A DNA stretch of 64,000 nt from Streptomyces sp. NBC_01268 (GCF_036240795.1 NZ_CP108454.1:8368001-8432000), one strand, 5' to 3'; shown: positions 1 through 9,302, numbered from the stretch's first letter. Program-made: numbers and translations. Notes: a model not told the origin generated them from the sequence alone.

Positions 1-246
1 CTCCTCGTCGGTGTCCGCCTCCAGTCTCTGCTCCGCATCACGGGGAGAGGGAGGGCCGGATGGCCCCTCTTCGTACCTCTCGGTCGCCTCTCCTCCTATC
101 GACCGGCCGTTTACGTCAACGGGTTTCCGCGGAGGGCGGTCCGGGGAATTCCTCAAGGACGCTCCAGGCGGCCGGGCCATCACCGAATCCACCGCGTCGT
201 TCGCGTCGAGGCCCCCGGCGAGGGCACCCAGTGCGAGGTCGCGGTC
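1..246. other. gene-free stretch at window edge
   Basis: No supported gene is seen. The reading frame of the adjacent transposase remnant runs on through this stretch without resembling the family, so the element is truncated at about position 247. Confidence 0.4.
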
Positions 247-975
247 GGTGGCGATGCCGCGCCACTGCTTGAGACGGTTGAAGCAGCGTTCCACGACGTT
301 GCGTCGCTTGTAGAGCTCGCGGTCGAAGGCCGGCGGGCGGCCTCCGCGGCTGGCCCGCCGGGCCCGGTTGCGGTCCTGGTCGGCCCGCTCGGGAATCATG
401 TGCGGGATGCCGCGGCGGCGGAGCCGGGTGCGGATCGCTGTCGAGCTGTAGCCGTTGTCGACCAGGACGTGATCGGGCCGGGTGCGAGGCCGTCCCGGTC
501 CGATCCGAGGCACCCGGATCGCTTCCATCACCGCGGTGAACCGGGTGCAGTCGTTGGTGTTGCCGCCCGTCACGACGAAGGCGAGCGGACGGCCCTGACC
601 GTCGCAGGTCAGGTGAATCGTGCTGGTCAGCCCGCCTCTGAACCGGCCCAGGGCCGAGTCGCGGAGCCCCGTCTTCGGGCCCCGGCCGCGTGCTGGTGGG
701 CGCGGACGAGCGTGGAGTCCACCGACACCAGCCAGTCGATGTCGCCCACCGCGTCCGCCTTCGCCTGGGCGGCCCGCAGCATCCCGTCGAACGTTCCGTC
801 CGCCGCCCACCCGCGGAAACGCGTGTGGAGCGTGGCCCACGGACCGTAACGCCCGGGCACCTCCCGCCAGGCCGGCCCGGTCCGGAACTCCCACACGATC
901 CCGTTCAGGACCCTGCGGTCGTCCAGCCGCTTCCGCCCCCGCAACGACACGGGCAGCAACGGCCGGACGACCTGG
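247..975 (-). mobile_element. IS5-type transposase remnant, two frames
   Basis: The 5' part (about 975 to 650) reads as the N-terminal half of an IS5-group DDE transposase, with the segment RRVLNGIVWEFRTGPAWREV and the DDE motif VSVDSTLVRAHQHAAGA. The second half continues in another frame (about 660 to 247) with TCDGQGRPLAFVVTGGNTND, DNGYSSTAIRTRL and VERCFNRLKQWRGIAT. The frame change may be the programmed frameshift used by many IS5-group elements. The start codon region is missing and the C-terminus departs from the family after RGIAT, so the copy is truncated at both ends and probably inactive. A related fragment lies at 32160-32433. Confidence 0.8.
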
Positions 976-1018
976 AGGCGCGAAGGGACGGCGCGTCGCC
1001 GTCGCCCTGTGGCGGCCC

Positions 1019-1639
1019 TCAGTACAGGCGGTTGACCACGTTCTTCACCGTGGTGTTCTTGAAGTGGTCGACTGGCGGGGCGCTCCAGTTGCTCTGCCAC
1101 TCGATGAGCGTGACCGTGTCGCCGTCCCGGCCTACGCCGAACAGGTAGTTGTGGTAGATGCGGCTGTCCCAGAGCGCCTCTTCGCGCATGCCGAGGATGG
1201 CGGCACCCTCCTCCACGTTCACGGTTCCGTAGTCGTACGCGGTGACGATGTTGTTGGGGCCTTCGTAGCTGCGCGGGCAGTCGGCGTACGCCTGGCGGGC
1301 GCGGGCCGCGAACGTGATCGCCTCGGCCTCCGTCTCGAAGACGACGGTGTTCTGCACACCGGCCGCAGTCTCGGACGTGGCCACTTCACGACTCCACACG
1401 TTCACCTCGGGTGCCTGGCCCTCAGGCCAGAACCCGAAGCAGGCCGTCAGGTTGTTCCAGCCACGCGCGGCCGGTGCCCCGTACCAGGTCGTTCCGTCCT
1501 TCGGCATGTCGGACAGGTAGACCATGCCCGGCCGCGGTCGCCACTCCACGGCTGCCGCTTCGGTCCCCGACGCCATCGTCAACAGCGCGGTGGTGACAGC
1601 TGCCGTGAGCAGGCCGTGCAAACGCGTACGCAACGCCAT
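1019..1639 (-). CDS. secreted protein, PknH-type sensor domain-like
   Basis: A 206-aa protein with an N-terminal signal peptide (MALRTRLHG, then an alanine-rich hydrophobic stretch, cleavage near TEAAA). The exported part has two cysteines (ACFGFW and ADCPRSY) and conserved aromatic residues (VTLIEWQSNWSAP), resembling the extracellular sensor-like domain of PknH-type lipoproteins. The ATG at 1639 follows a GGGGGA ribosome site. A longer frame opens to 1804 but lacks a signal at its start. The gene stops about 40 bases from the IS5 remnant. The family assignment is tentative. Confidence 0.65.
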   Translation of the reverse strand: MALRTRLHGLLTAAVTTALLTMASGTEAAAVEWRPRPGMVYLSDMPKDGTTWYGAPAARGWNNLTACFGFWPEGQAPEVNVWSREVATSETAAGVQNTVVFETEAEAITFAARARQAYADCPRSYEGPNNIVTAYDYGTVNVEEGAAILGMREEALWDSRIYHNYLFGVGRDGDTVTLIEWQSNWSAPPVDHFKNTTVKNVVNRLY

Positions 1640-1937
1640 GAGTTCCCCCGGTGGATGGTGCTCTTCCGGCCCGCCCCCCCACACTCTCCGGCTGGGCCGC
1701 GTATGCAGCCTGACACCCGCTCTGTCCTGCGGTGTGCCGCTGGGGGTGGAATGGCCGGCTCTCCCCGCATCCGCGGCCGGAATGCCACAGGGGCGTCGCC
1801 GCACAACCCGAGGGGCGACAACCCGATGCGCGCGGGTGCTCGGGATCGTTGTCCGTCTGCCGGGAACACCGACGCGTGCCGTCGACTTCGTGTTCCCCGC
1901 TCTTGCCCGGTGAGTGGGCCCTTACGGAAGGCGGAGA

Positions 1938-3107
1938 ATGACCACACGCAGAAGGTTCCTCGGCGGTACCACCGCGGCCGGTGTCGTGGCGGGCCTCGCG
2001 GCCTCACCGGTGGCGGCCGAGGGCGGGAGCGGGGCACGCGCCGGTGACGCGGCCGCTCGGCGCGGTCGGGCCCGCGACGCGATCGTGGCGGTCAACAGCG
2101 GTATGCGGTCGCATTACGCCGCGCTCAAGTCGGATCTGATCGCGCAGCTCAGTCCCGTCCTCGTGGTCCAGAACGACGCCAGGGGCGGAAGGTTCACCCT
2201 CGTTCACGACGGCAGGCAGGAGTCGCTGCATCCCGTCGGGGAGGTGTTCGAACTGGCGAAGTCCGTCAGTCATGTGCCGCTCGGCGTCTTCTCGATCATC
2301 GCGCCCCACCTGAGCGAGAGGGTTCCGAACGTCCCCGGCGCGGACCGCATCGATGCGCACGACCTCGCCATGGTCGCGTTCAAGGACACCGCGACCACCG
2401 ACTGGATCCCACCGCTCCGGCAGTACGCCGACACGCTGGCCGTGGCCCGGCGCCAGCTCGACCAGGCCGGCATCCCGCCGGAGATGGTGGTCTCGTGCGC
2501 GCGGGTGCTCGACGGCGCACTCTCGTTCATCGAAGTCTCCACCGCGGCCCGGTCCTTCGACATCAGGTCGTTCGAGGACTTCTCCCGCGGTGTGTACGCG
2601 GGTATCCGCACCAACATGAGGTACGCGGCCGAGGCCCAGATCGCGGGTGTGCAGGGCGTCCTGCGCAAGTGGCGGGCCCGGATCGGTGAGGAGGCGTGGA
2701 TGGACCTGTACACGGTCGTGCTGTCCCAGTGGGCCACGTCCGAACTGAACCAGAACTCGATCATCATCAGGCCGTGCATGAACCCGGCGAAGGTGGCCAC
2801 CCATCTGATCGACCTGCCGGCCGCCGAGCCGCTCTCGGACCCGGTCTTCGTGGCCCTGGACAACCTCGCCCGGATCGTGCAGGACAACATCGCGGCCGAG
2901 TTGGTCTTTCCTTCGGACCGGGCGGCCGCCGACGCGCTCAAGGGGCCGCAGGACCTGCTCGCCGACGAGATCCTGGAGCAGCTCGGTGCGGCGACGCCGG
3001 GCGCGGCGGCCTACTCCGCGCCTGCCGGGGCCGGGAGGGGCGGCGCCTGTCCCGTCACCCGAAGGGGCTCGGCTCCTCAGCAGGGCGGCACGGCGTACGA
3101 CCTCTGA
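1938..3107 (+). CDS. Tat-exported protein of unknown function
   Basis: A 389-aa protein with a clear twin-arginine signal (MTTRRRFLGGTTAAGVVAGL, cleavage near AAEGG). The mature part is mostly helical, with an Ile/Val-rich segment (PLGVFSIIAPHLSERVP) and a long region of moderate conservation without recognisable motifs. The last 50 residues are Gly/Ala-rich and probably disordered. ATG 1938 is preceded by GGAAGGCGGAGA; an in-frame ATG at 1914 is less likely because the Tat motif should be near the start. It lies 390 bases upstream of the furan cassette on the same strand, and a functional link is only possible. I do not recognise the family. Confidence 0.7.
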   Translation: MTTRRRFLGGTTAAGVVAGLAASPVAAEGGSGARAGDAAARRGRARDAIVAVNSGMRSHYAALKSDLIAQLSPVLVVQNDARGGRFTLVHDGRQESLHPVGEVFELAKSVSHVPLGVFSIIAPHLSERVPNVPGADRIDAHDLAMVAFKDTATTDWIPPLRQYADTLAVARRQLDQAGIPPEMVVSCARVLDGALSFIEVSTAARSFDIRSFEDFSRGVYAGIRTNMRYAAEAQIAGVQGVLRKWRARIGEEAWMDLYTVVLSQWATSELNQNSIIIRPCMNPAKVATHLIDLPAAEPLSDPVFVALDNLARIVQDNIAAELVFPSDRAAADALKGPQDLLADEILEQLGAATPGAAAYSAPAGAGRGGACPVTRRGSAPQQGGTAYDL

Positions 3108-3497
3108 GGCCGGTGACGTCTCCGGGGCCGCGCCCGCCGGCCGCGGCGCGCGGGTCACAGGGCCGGCCGCTGCCGGTGGCGACGCCGCGGATCGTACGGG
3201 ACGTCCGGGCACTGCTCGCCGACCCGGCCGTGCCGGACCGGGGGTCGAACGCCTGACCGAGGGGGTGGAGGGGGACGGACCGGGACCTACCAGGGTTGGG
3301 GCGAGCACGCCAGTACGCCCCGGTTCATCCCCGCCCGCCCGGCGCGCCACGGCGGCGACGCATGCGCCCCCTCGCGAACCCCTGCGCGCCCTTCCGGCGA
3401 TCACGGGCAGCGGAAATGATGAACGCACCGCACATGAACCCTCGGTCATCCGCAGTCTGCCCCCGGGCGGGCGGACCCGCGGCGGAAGGAGCTCACG
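3108..3497 (+). other. intergenic region upstream of furan cassette
   Basis: There is no gene here. The stretch is very GC-rich with short GC palindromes. It ends in a strong ribosome site (GGAAGGAG) six bases before the GTG of the MfnB gene. A promoter for the cassette is expected here, but no convincing -35/-10 pair is visible. Confidence 0.4.
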
Positions 3498-4253
3498 GTG
3501 TTGCTTCTCATCTCCCCGGACGGCGTCGAGGAGGCGCTCGACTGCGCCAAGGCGGCCGAGTACCTCGACATCGTCGACGTCAAGAAACCCGACGAGGGCT
3601 CGCTGGGCGCGAACTTCCCGTGGGTCATCAGGGAGATACGCGACGCCGTGCCGGCGGAGAAGCCCGTTTCCGCCACCGTCGGAGACGTGCCGTACAAGCC
3701 GGGCACGGTGGCCCAGGCGGCGCTCGGAGCGGTCGTCTCGGGGGCGACGTACATCAAGGTCGGGCTGTACGGATGCACGACGCCGGAGCAGGGCATCGAC
3801 GTGATGCGGGCCGTCGTACGGGCGGTGAAGGACCACTGTCCAGCCGCGCTGGTCGTCGCCTCGGGGTACGCCGACGCCCACCGTGTGGGGTGCGTCAACC
3901 CGCTGGCGCTGCCGGACATCGCGGCCCGCTCCGGTGCCGACGCGGCGATGCTCGACACGGCGATCAAGGACGGGACGCGGCTGTTCGACCACGTACCGCC
4001 GGAGATCTGCGACGAGTTCGTGCGCAGGAGCCACGATGCCGGTCTGCTCGCCGCCTTGGCGGGCAGCGTCCGGAAGGAGGACCTGGGGCCGCTGACCCGC
4101 ATGGGGACGGACATCGTGGGCGTCCGCGGAGCGGTCTGCGAAGGCGGCGACCGCAACGCCGGGCGGATCCGGCCGGACCTGGTGGCGGCCTTCCGGGCTG
4201 AGATGGACCGCCAGGCCCGGGTGTACGCCAACGGCGCCCGGGGCGCGCACTGA
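3498..4253 (+). CDS. mfnB: (5-formylfuran-3-yl)methyl phosphate synthase, MfnB family
   Basis: A 251-aa TIM-barrel protein of the MfnB (DUF556) family. Methanogen MfnB condenses two glyceraldehyde-3-phosphate molecules to 4-(hydroxymethyl)-2-furancarboxaldehyde phosphate, the furan of methanofuran. The catalytic lysines are in place: [12 protein letters not shown] (Lys29), YIKVGLYG (Lys87) and LDTAIKDG (Lys157), at nearly the same spacing as in the methanogen enzyme. The GTG start has a strong ribosome site. Methanofuran is not expected in Streptomyces, and no other methanofuran gene (for example the MfnC aminotransferase) is present. The product therefore probably feeds the dehydrogenases and methyltransferase that follow. 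The family call is firm; the pathway is inferred. Confidence 0.9.
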   Translation: MLLLISPDGVEEALDCAKAAEYLDIVDVKKPDEGSLGANFPWVIREIRDAVPAEKPVSATVGDVPYKPGTVAQAALGAVVSGATYIKVGLYGCTTPEQGIDVMRAVVRAVKDHCPAALVVASGYADAHRVGCVNPLALPDIAARSGADAAMLDTAIKDGTRLFDHVPPEICDEFVRRSHDAGLLAALAGSVRKEDLGPLTRMGTDIVGVRGAVCEGGDRNAGRIRPDLVAAFRAEMDRQARVYANGARGAH

Positions 4254-4318
4254 CCTCCGGCGCGGGGGCGCCCGCGCCCGGCGGCGGCCCCGACGGCGGG
4301 AAGGCGCCGCGCTTCACC

Positions 4319-5674
4319 GTGGTCGATCCGGCCACCGGGGATGTCGTCGGCGAGGCCTCGGACCTGGGGCCGGATGCTCTGGACGGCGTCGTGGCACGCG
4401 CCGCGGACGCGTGGCGGGGGTGGCGCGCCGACTCCGCCGTCCGGTCCGCAGCGCTGCTCCGGGCGGCCGACGTCGTGGAGGCGGCCGGCGACCGACTCGC
4501 CCGGCTCCTCACGCGGGAGCAGGGCAAGCCGCTGGCCGAGTCGGCCGCGGAGGTCGCCCGGACCGCAGCTCGGCTGCGGTACTTCGCCGGCCTCGCCCCC
4601 CGGACCCGCAGGGTCGACGACGGGCGGCCCGTGCACAGCGAGGTGCGCTGGCGTCCGCTCGGCCCGGTCGCGGCGATCGTGCCGTGGAACTTCCCGCTCC
4701 AGCTGGCGGCGGCGAAGTTCGCGCCGGCGCTCGCGGCGGGCAACACGGTAGTCCTCAAGCCGTCCCCGTACACCCCGCTCGCCACCCTGGAGCTCGGGCG
4801 GGTCCTCGCCGGGGTGCTGCCGGAGGACGTGCTGACTGTCGTCACCGGGCGCGAGCCGCTCGGTGCCCGGCTGGCGGCCCATCCGGGCATCCGGCACGTG
4901 ACGTTCACCGGCTCGGTGCCCACCGGGCGGGCCGTCGCCGCGGCGGCGGGTCCGTCGCTGGCACGGATCACGCTGGAGCTGGGCGGCAACGACGCCGCCG
5001 TGCTCCTCGACGACGTCGACGTGGAGCGGATCGCGGAGCGCCTGTTCTGGGCGGCGTTTCGCAACTGCGGTCAGGTCTGCATGGCGGTCAAGCGCGTCTA
5101 CGCCCCCGCCAGGCTGCACGCGCGGGTCGTCGAGGCCCTCGCGCACTACGCGAAGAGCGTCGTCGTCGGGCCGGGACTCGACCCGGGGACCCGCATCGGT
5201 CCGCTCAACAACGGCCCGCAGCTCGCCCGGGTCGAGCGGGTCACGGAGCGGGCGCTCGCCGAGGGGGCCAGGGCGGCTGCCGGCGGGCAACGGCTGGATG
5301 GGCTGGGGCACTTCTACGCGCCCACCGTCCTCACCGACGTCCCGCCGGGGAGCGCGGTGGTGACCGAGGAGCAGTTCGGACCGGTGCTGCCGGTCTTGCC
5401 GTACCGGAGCGTGGACGAGGCCGTCGAGGCGGCCAACGGCACCGGCTTCGGGCTCGGCGGCTCCGTCTGGGGCACCGACCTCGACCGTGCCGAGGAGGTC
5501 GCGGACCGGCTCGAATGCGGCACGGTCTGGATCAACCACCACGCCGAGCTGTCCCTCGCCCAGCCCTTTGCCGGCATCAAGGACAGCGGCGTCGGCGTCG
5601 CGGGCGGCCCCTGGGGCCTGTACGGCAACCTGCGCCCGTTCGTGGTCCACCGGCCCGAGGAGGGGTGGGCATGA
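4319..5674 (+). CDS. NAD(P)-dependent aldehyde dehydrogenase
   Basis: A 451-aa class 3-type aldehyde dehydrogenase that oxidises an aldehyde to its acid. Visible hallmarks are PWNFPLQLAAAKFAPALAAG (cofactor and oxyanion region), FTGSVPTGR, the general base Glu in LELGGNDA and the catalytic Cys in NCGQVCMAVKR. The start is uncertain: the GTG at 4319 gives FTVVDPATG right at the N-terminus, and the frame stays open upstream to the MfnB stop with no ATG. It lies 65 bases after mfnB, and its stop overlaps the next ATG (ATGA), so the two are translationally coupled. A furfural-type aldehyde from MfnB is the obvious candidate substrate, by inference. Confidence 0.9.
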   Translation: MVDPATGDVVGEASDLGPDALDGVVARAADAWRGWRADSAVRSAALLRAADVVEAAGDRLARLLTREQGKPLAESAAEVARTAARLRYFAGLAPRTRRVDDGRPVHSEVRWRPLGPVAAIVPWNFPLQLAAAKFAPALAAGNTVVLKPSPYTPLATLELGRVLAGVLPEDVLTVVTGREPLGARLAAHPGIRHVTFTGSVPTGRAVAAAAGPSLARITLELGGNDAAVLLDDVDVERIAERLFWAAFRNCGQVCMAVKRVYAPARLHARVVEALAHYAKSVVVGPGLDPGTRIGPLNNGPQLARVERVTERALAEGARAAAGGQRLDGLGHFYAPTVLTDVPPGSAVVTEEQFGPVLPVLPYRSVDEAVEAANGTGFGLGGSVWGTDLDRAEEVADRLECGTVWINHHAELSLAQPFAGIKDSGVGVAGGPWGLYGNLRPFVVHRPEEGWA

Positions 5675-6777
5675 GGTTCCGTGCGGCGGTGCTGCGCGCG
5701 TACGAGGAGCCGTTCACCGTTGAGGAGGTCGCACTGCGCGCGGAGCCCGCGCCGGGAGAGGTGCTGGTCGCCGTCGCGGGCGCGGGGATGTGCCGCACCG
5801 ACCTCGCCGTCCGGCGGTCGGCCGGCCGCAGCCCGCTGCCGGCGGTCCTCGGGCACGAGGGCGCGGGGGTGGTGGTGCGGTCCGGCGGCGGGCCCGACGC
5901 GGCGGTCGGCGTGGGCGACCACGTCGTGCTCGCCTTCGACTCCTGCGGCCGCTGCCGGAACTGCCTCGGCGCGGCACCCGCCTACTGCGACTCCTTCGCG
6001 TCGCTCAACCTCTTCGGGGGGCGCGGCGAGGAGCCGTCCCGGCTCACCGACGCGGCCGGGAAGGCGCTGGCGCCGCGCTGGTTCGGCCAGTCCTCGTTCG
6101 CCGAGTACGCGCTGGTCCCGGCGCGCAACGCCGTCCGTGTCGACCCGGCGCTGCCGATCGAGCTGCTCGGCCCGCTCGGCTGCGGCTTCCTCACCGGCGC
6201 CGGAGCCGTCCTGAACACCTTCCGTGCGGGGCCCGGCGACACCCTGGCCGTCCTTGGCGCGGGGGCGGTCGGCCTCGCCGCCGTGATGGCCGCCGCGGCG
6301 GCCGGCGTGCGGACCGTGGCCGTCGACCGGCACCCTCGGCGGCTCGACCTGGCCGAACGGTTCGGCGCGGTCCCGCTCGACTCCACGACGGCCGGGCTGA
6401 CCGAGCGGATTCGCCGCCTCACCGACGGCGGTGCGCAGTACGCCCTGGACACCACCGCCTCCCCCGCGCTCATCAACCACGCGCTGCACGCCCTGCGCCC
6501 CACCGGCACCCTCGGCCTCGTCGCGCGCCTCCACGCGCCGCTCGCCCTCGAGACGGGCACGCTCGACCGGGGCCGCGGCATCCGGCACATCTGCGAGGGT
6601 GACGCCGTGCCCGCACTCCTGGTGCCCCGGCTGACCGCGCTCTGGCAGGCCGGACGCTTCCCCTTCGACCAGCTCATCCGCACCTACCCGCTGTCCGCCG
6701 TCAACGAGGCCGAACGCGACTGCGAGTCCGGCCTCGTGGTCAAGCCCGTGCTGCTACCGGAGCGAAACCCCGGGTGA
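5671..6777 (+). CDS. zinc-dependent alcohol dehydrogenase, aryl-alcohol type
   Basis: A 368-aa medium-chain dehydrogenase. Catalytic zinc ligands are seen in AGAGMCRTD (Cys) and LGHEGAG (His-Glu). The structural zinc lobe is CGRCRNCLGAAPAYC (four cysteines), and the Rossmann motif is LGAGAVGLAAV. The layout, with a gap rich in FGG and SFAEYALVPARN, is that of benzyl-alcohol dehydrogenase-like enzymes, which fits a hydroxymethyl-furan or furfural substrate. The ATG overlaps the stop of the aldehyde dehydrogenase by four bases. Together the two enzymes could take CH2OH to CHO to COOH on the furan ring (inference). Confidence 0.9.
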   Translation: MRFRAAVLRAYEEPFTVEEVALRAEPAPGEVLVAVAGAGMCRTDLAVRRSAGRSPLPAVLGHEGAGVVVRSGGGPDAAVGVGDHVVLAFDSCGRCRNCLGAAPAYCDSFASLNLFGGRGEEPSRLTDAAGKALAPRWFGQSSFAEYALVPARNAVRVDPALPIELLGPLGCGFLTGAGAVLNTFRAGPGDTLAVLGAGAVGLAAVMAAAAAGVRTVAVDRHPRRLDLAERFGAVPLDSTTAGLTERIRRLTDGGAQYALDTTASPALINHALHALRPTGTLGLVARLHAPLALETGTLDRGRGIRHICEGDAVPALLVPRLTALWQAGRFPFDQLIRTYPLSAVNEAERDCESGLVVKPVLLPERNPG

Positions 6778-6887
6778 CCGCCCGGCCGGACGCTCCCACC
6801 CGTGGCCGGCCGCAGCACGGCAGCCCGCCACCCCGCCAGCCCGCCAGCCGGCCACCCCGCACCCCCATTCCCTGCAACGGAGGACAC

Positions 6888-7793
6888 ATGGACACCACCA
6901 CGGACGCTGCGGCGGAGACGGAGGGCGTGGACGGCGGCGTGGGCCTGACCGCGCTCCTGGTCGCCACGGCGCGGGCGATCGAGACCCACCGCCACGACAG
7001 CCTCGCCCAGGATGTCTACGCCGAGCACTTCGTCCGCGCCGCCCCCGCGTGCGCGGGGTGGCCGGTCCGCGCCGAGCAGGTCGCGGGCGGGGACGGCAAC
7101 CACCTGTGGGGGAGGTTCGCCCGGTATTTCGGGCTGCGGACACGGGTCCTGGACGAGTTCCTGCTGCGATCGGTCCGCGGGGACGCCCGACAGGTGGTGG
7201 TGCTGGGCGCGGGCCTGGACACGCGGGCCTTCCGGCTGGACTGGCCGTCGGACCTGGTGGTGTACGAGGTCGACAGGGCGGGCGTGCTCGCCTTCAAGGA
7301 GGGGGTGCTCCGGGACCTGTCGGCCGCCCCGCGGGTGAAGCGGGTGACCGTACCGGTCGACCTCCGCGCGGACTGGGTCGCAGCGCTCACCTCGGCCGGG
7401 TTCGACCCGGCGGTCCCGAGCGTCTGGCTGGCGGAGGGCCTGCTGTTCTACCTGCCGGGCGCCGCCGAGACGTTCCTCGTCGACTCGGTGCACCGGCTGG
7501 CCGCCGACGGCAGCGCCCTCGCCTTCGAGGCCAAGCTGGAGAAGGACCTGATGGCGTATCGCGACAGCCCGATCTACTCGGCGACGCGGGAGCAGATCGG
7601 CATCGACCTGCTGCACCTCTTCGACAAGGGGCCGCGGCCGGACTCGGCGGGCACGCTGCGGGCGCGCGGCTGGTCCGCGTCGATGCACACGCCCTTCGAG
7701 TTCAGCCGCCGGCACGGCCGCGGACCGCTGCCCGAGCCGAACGACGCACTGGAGGGGAACCGGTGGGTGTTCGCGCACAAGCCCCGGCCGTGA
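6888..7793 (+). CDS. SAM-dependent methyltransferase, LCMT/TIGR00027 type
   Basis: A 301-aa class I methyltransferase of the leucine carboxyl methyltransferase-like group. The SAM-binding motif is VVLGAGLDTRAFRLDWP, followed by the acidic VYEVDRAGV and the LAEGLLFYLP motif typical of the group. Proteins of this superfamily often methylate carboxyl groups, which would cap a furan carboxylate made by the upstream dehydrogenases. ATG 6888 has a good ribosome site (CGGAGG). The 110-base gap upstream contains short CCGCCAGCC repeats. It is probably the last gene of the furan cassette, because a strong hairpin follows. Confidence 0.85.
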   Translation: MDTTTDAAAETEGVDGGVGLTALLVATARAIETHRHDSLAQDVYAEHFVRAAPACAGWPVRAEQVAGGDGNHLWGRFARYFGLRTRVLDEFLLRSVRGDARQVVVLGAGLDTRAFRLDWPSDLVVYEVDRAGVLAFKEGVLRDLSAAPRVKRVTVPVDLRADWVAALTSAGFDPAVPSVWLAEGLLFYLPGAAETFLVDSVHRLAADGSALAFEAKLEKDLMAYRDSPIYSATREQIGIDLLHLFDKGPRPDSAGTLRARGWSASMHTPFEFSRRHGRGPLPEPNDALEGNRWVFAHKPRP

Positions 7794-7841
7794 CGGAGTG
7801 ACCGCCGCCCCTGAGGGCGGTCCGGGGAGCCGAGCCGAAAC

Positions 7842-7891
7842 GGCCGGGGCCGTTCTCCCGCACGGCAGACGTGCGGGCGGACGGCCCCGGT
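7842..7891. terminator. long hairpin between convergent genes
   Basis: Nested inverted repeats: outer arms GGCCGGGGCCGT and ACGGCCCCGGTC, inner arms CCCGCACG and CGTGCGGG. It lies between the methyltransferase and the EF-hand gene, which end toward each other, so it probably works as a bidirectional terminator. Confidence 0.75.
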
Positions 7892-7907
7892 CGAGGCGGC
7901 GGGCCGG

Positions 7908-8441
7908 TCAGCCCGCCTGGACGGCGACGAGCTGGTCGCCGGGGATCCCGGCCTTGTCCGCCGCGTAGTAGTCCACGATGCCGGCCTCCCAGGTACCGAC
8001 GGTGATGCGGTCATCGGCATCCGGGCCGAAGGCGTCGAAGAGGGCGTGGATGTTCTCCTTCCCGAAGCCGATCGCCGTCATCAGCGAGACGAAGAGCGGG
8101 CGCTCGATCAGCCCGTCACCGTCGGGGTCGCCGAGCGCGGACAGGGCGCGGGCGAACTCCTTGATCGTGGGGCCGAAACGGTCCGGGTCCAGCACGAACG
8201 GGCGGAACTCCTCGACCGTGATCACACCATCGTTGTTCGCGTCGAGCTCCGCGGCCAGGACCGTCCACCAGTGGCGGAACGAGGCCCGGAGCGCCTCCCT
8301 GGCCGTGGCGTCCGAGGCGGTCGCCACTTCCAGGACCCGTCCTGTCATGAGATCGAAGTCGCCGGAGTCGATGACCCCGTTTCCGTTCGCATCGAAGAGG
8401 GAGAAGACCAGCTCGACCCGCTGGGCGGCCTCAGTTCGCAT
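7908..8441 (-). CDS. EF-hand calcium-binding protein, calerythrin-like
   Basis: A 177-aa acidic protein with four EF-hand loops: DANGNGVIDSGD (17-28), DANNDGVITVEE (67-78), DPDGDGLIERPL (105-116) and a weaker fourth, GPDADDRITVGT, beginning at 139. This is the layout of actinobacterial calerythrins, cytosolic calcium buffers or sensors. ATG 8441 is preceded by AGGTGACGG; a GTG at 8450 is an alternative start. It has no signal peptide. Loops 1-3 keep the Asp/Asn ligands at positions 1, 3 and 5, while loop 4 starts with Gly and may not bind calcium. Confidence 0.9.
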   Translation of the reverse strand: MRTEAAQRVELVFSLFDANGNGVIDSGDFDLMTGRVLEVATASDATAREALRASFRHWWTVLAAELDANNDGVITVEEFRPFVLDPDRFGPTIKEFARALSALGDPDGDGLIERPLFVSLMTAIGFGKENIHALFDAFGPDADDRITVGTWEAGIVDYYAADKAGIPGDQLVAVQAG

Positions 8442-9087
8442 GTCCGTCACCTGTCTTCAGGGGCCCGAGGGTCCCGGGCCTGGGTCAGTGCGTGCTCCTA
8501 CGTAACCGCGTCGCGAGGCAGCCGTGACGGCCGTCAGCCCCGCGGTACCGGAAGGGGTGACGGGGGCCCGACCACCAGTACGGGTGCGACGGCGGGACCG
8601 CGTCCGGCCGGGAGACGCCCGAGGGCGGGGCTACGGGAGACCGGTGCGGCGCCCGCCCGCCGGGATCGGATGGGGCTGGGACGGATTCAGGCCGTCGGGC
8701 GGGACGCGCTGGCGCGCGTCCGTCTGGTCCTGAGCCCCGGCACGTCCGCCTGCCTCCCGGTCATTTCCACGCTACGCCTGCGCCCCCTGCTCCTTGCACC
8801 CTGCACCCCACCGAGTCTCAGAGGGCCGGGCGACCACCCGCGCAAGCACCCCGGGCCGGGGATCTGGACCTGGCCGGGGGAGCGCCGAGGGCTCGGAGGA
8901 CCGTGTCCGGGTGGTACGCCGCGCCCGGCAAGGGCCGGTGGCGAGGCCGGCCGGGAGCCTGCTCGTGAGCCATCGCCGCCATCGCGGGGGCACGCGTCGA
9001 TGCCCCCGGACGCCACGTACAGTACGGCGCCGACCATGACGGAACCGAAGGACACGATCCCGATCTGAAGGACGATCGGGAGGCCCC
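8442..9087. other. stretch without a supported gene
   Basis: Open frames exist on both strands but are Arg/Pro/Gly-rich and match nothing I recognise. The end of the stretch may contain further decayed parts of the SDR gene that follows, since a frame includes PTMTEPKD, similar to the PGPTxTE segment of that family. Confidence 0.35.
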
Positions 9088-9279
9088 GAGGCGGAGACGT
9101 TCGACGCCGCGCAACGCGAGTTCATCGCCCGGTTCCGGCCGGCGTCGCTGATCCGGTGCCTTGTCCAGTCGTCCGAGGTCGCCCATCTGATCCTGCTCAC
9201 AGCTCCGTCCGCGCCTCGGCGACCACGGGCGCGGTCATGAAGGCCGAAGGAGGCACCCTCATCTCCCTCACGCCGTGAC
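9088..9279 (+). pseudogene. 3' fragment of a short-chain dehydrogenase
   Basis: The frame from 9088 reads FDAAQREFIARFRPASLIRC then LVQSSEVAHLI, which matches the C-terminal part of an SDR subgroup (RFRPxSLIRRL, EEVA). It then changes frame near 9215 and continues SATTGAVMKAEGGTLISLTP to a stop at 9279, the usual SDR ending. The N-terminal Rossmann half is missing. This is therefore a truncated, frameshifted remnant. It lies just beyond the end of the convergent LysR gene, which might once have regulated it. Confidence 0.7.
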
Positions 9280-9302
9280 GCGAGCCCGGCGCCACCGCCG
9301 GC

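Noticed and set aside
2004..4250. 748-aa open frame on the minus strand
   Set aside because: It is the shadow of the Tat protein and mfnB in a GC-rich genome; the sequence is Arg/Asp/Val-rich without domains.
3446..5650. 734-aa open frame on the minus strand
   Set aside because: Shadow of mfnB and the aldehyde dehydrogenase; low-complexity Arg/Gly/Pro.
4411..6777. 788-aa frame joining aldehyde and alcohol dehydrogenase regions
   Set aside because: Its first half is an out-of-frame shadow of the dehydrogenase; only the part from 5671 is a real gene.
8687..9055. Minus-strand 122-aa frame starting with a hydrophobic stretch
   Set aside because: Only the first 15 residues look like a helix; the rest is low-complexity and the start is poor.
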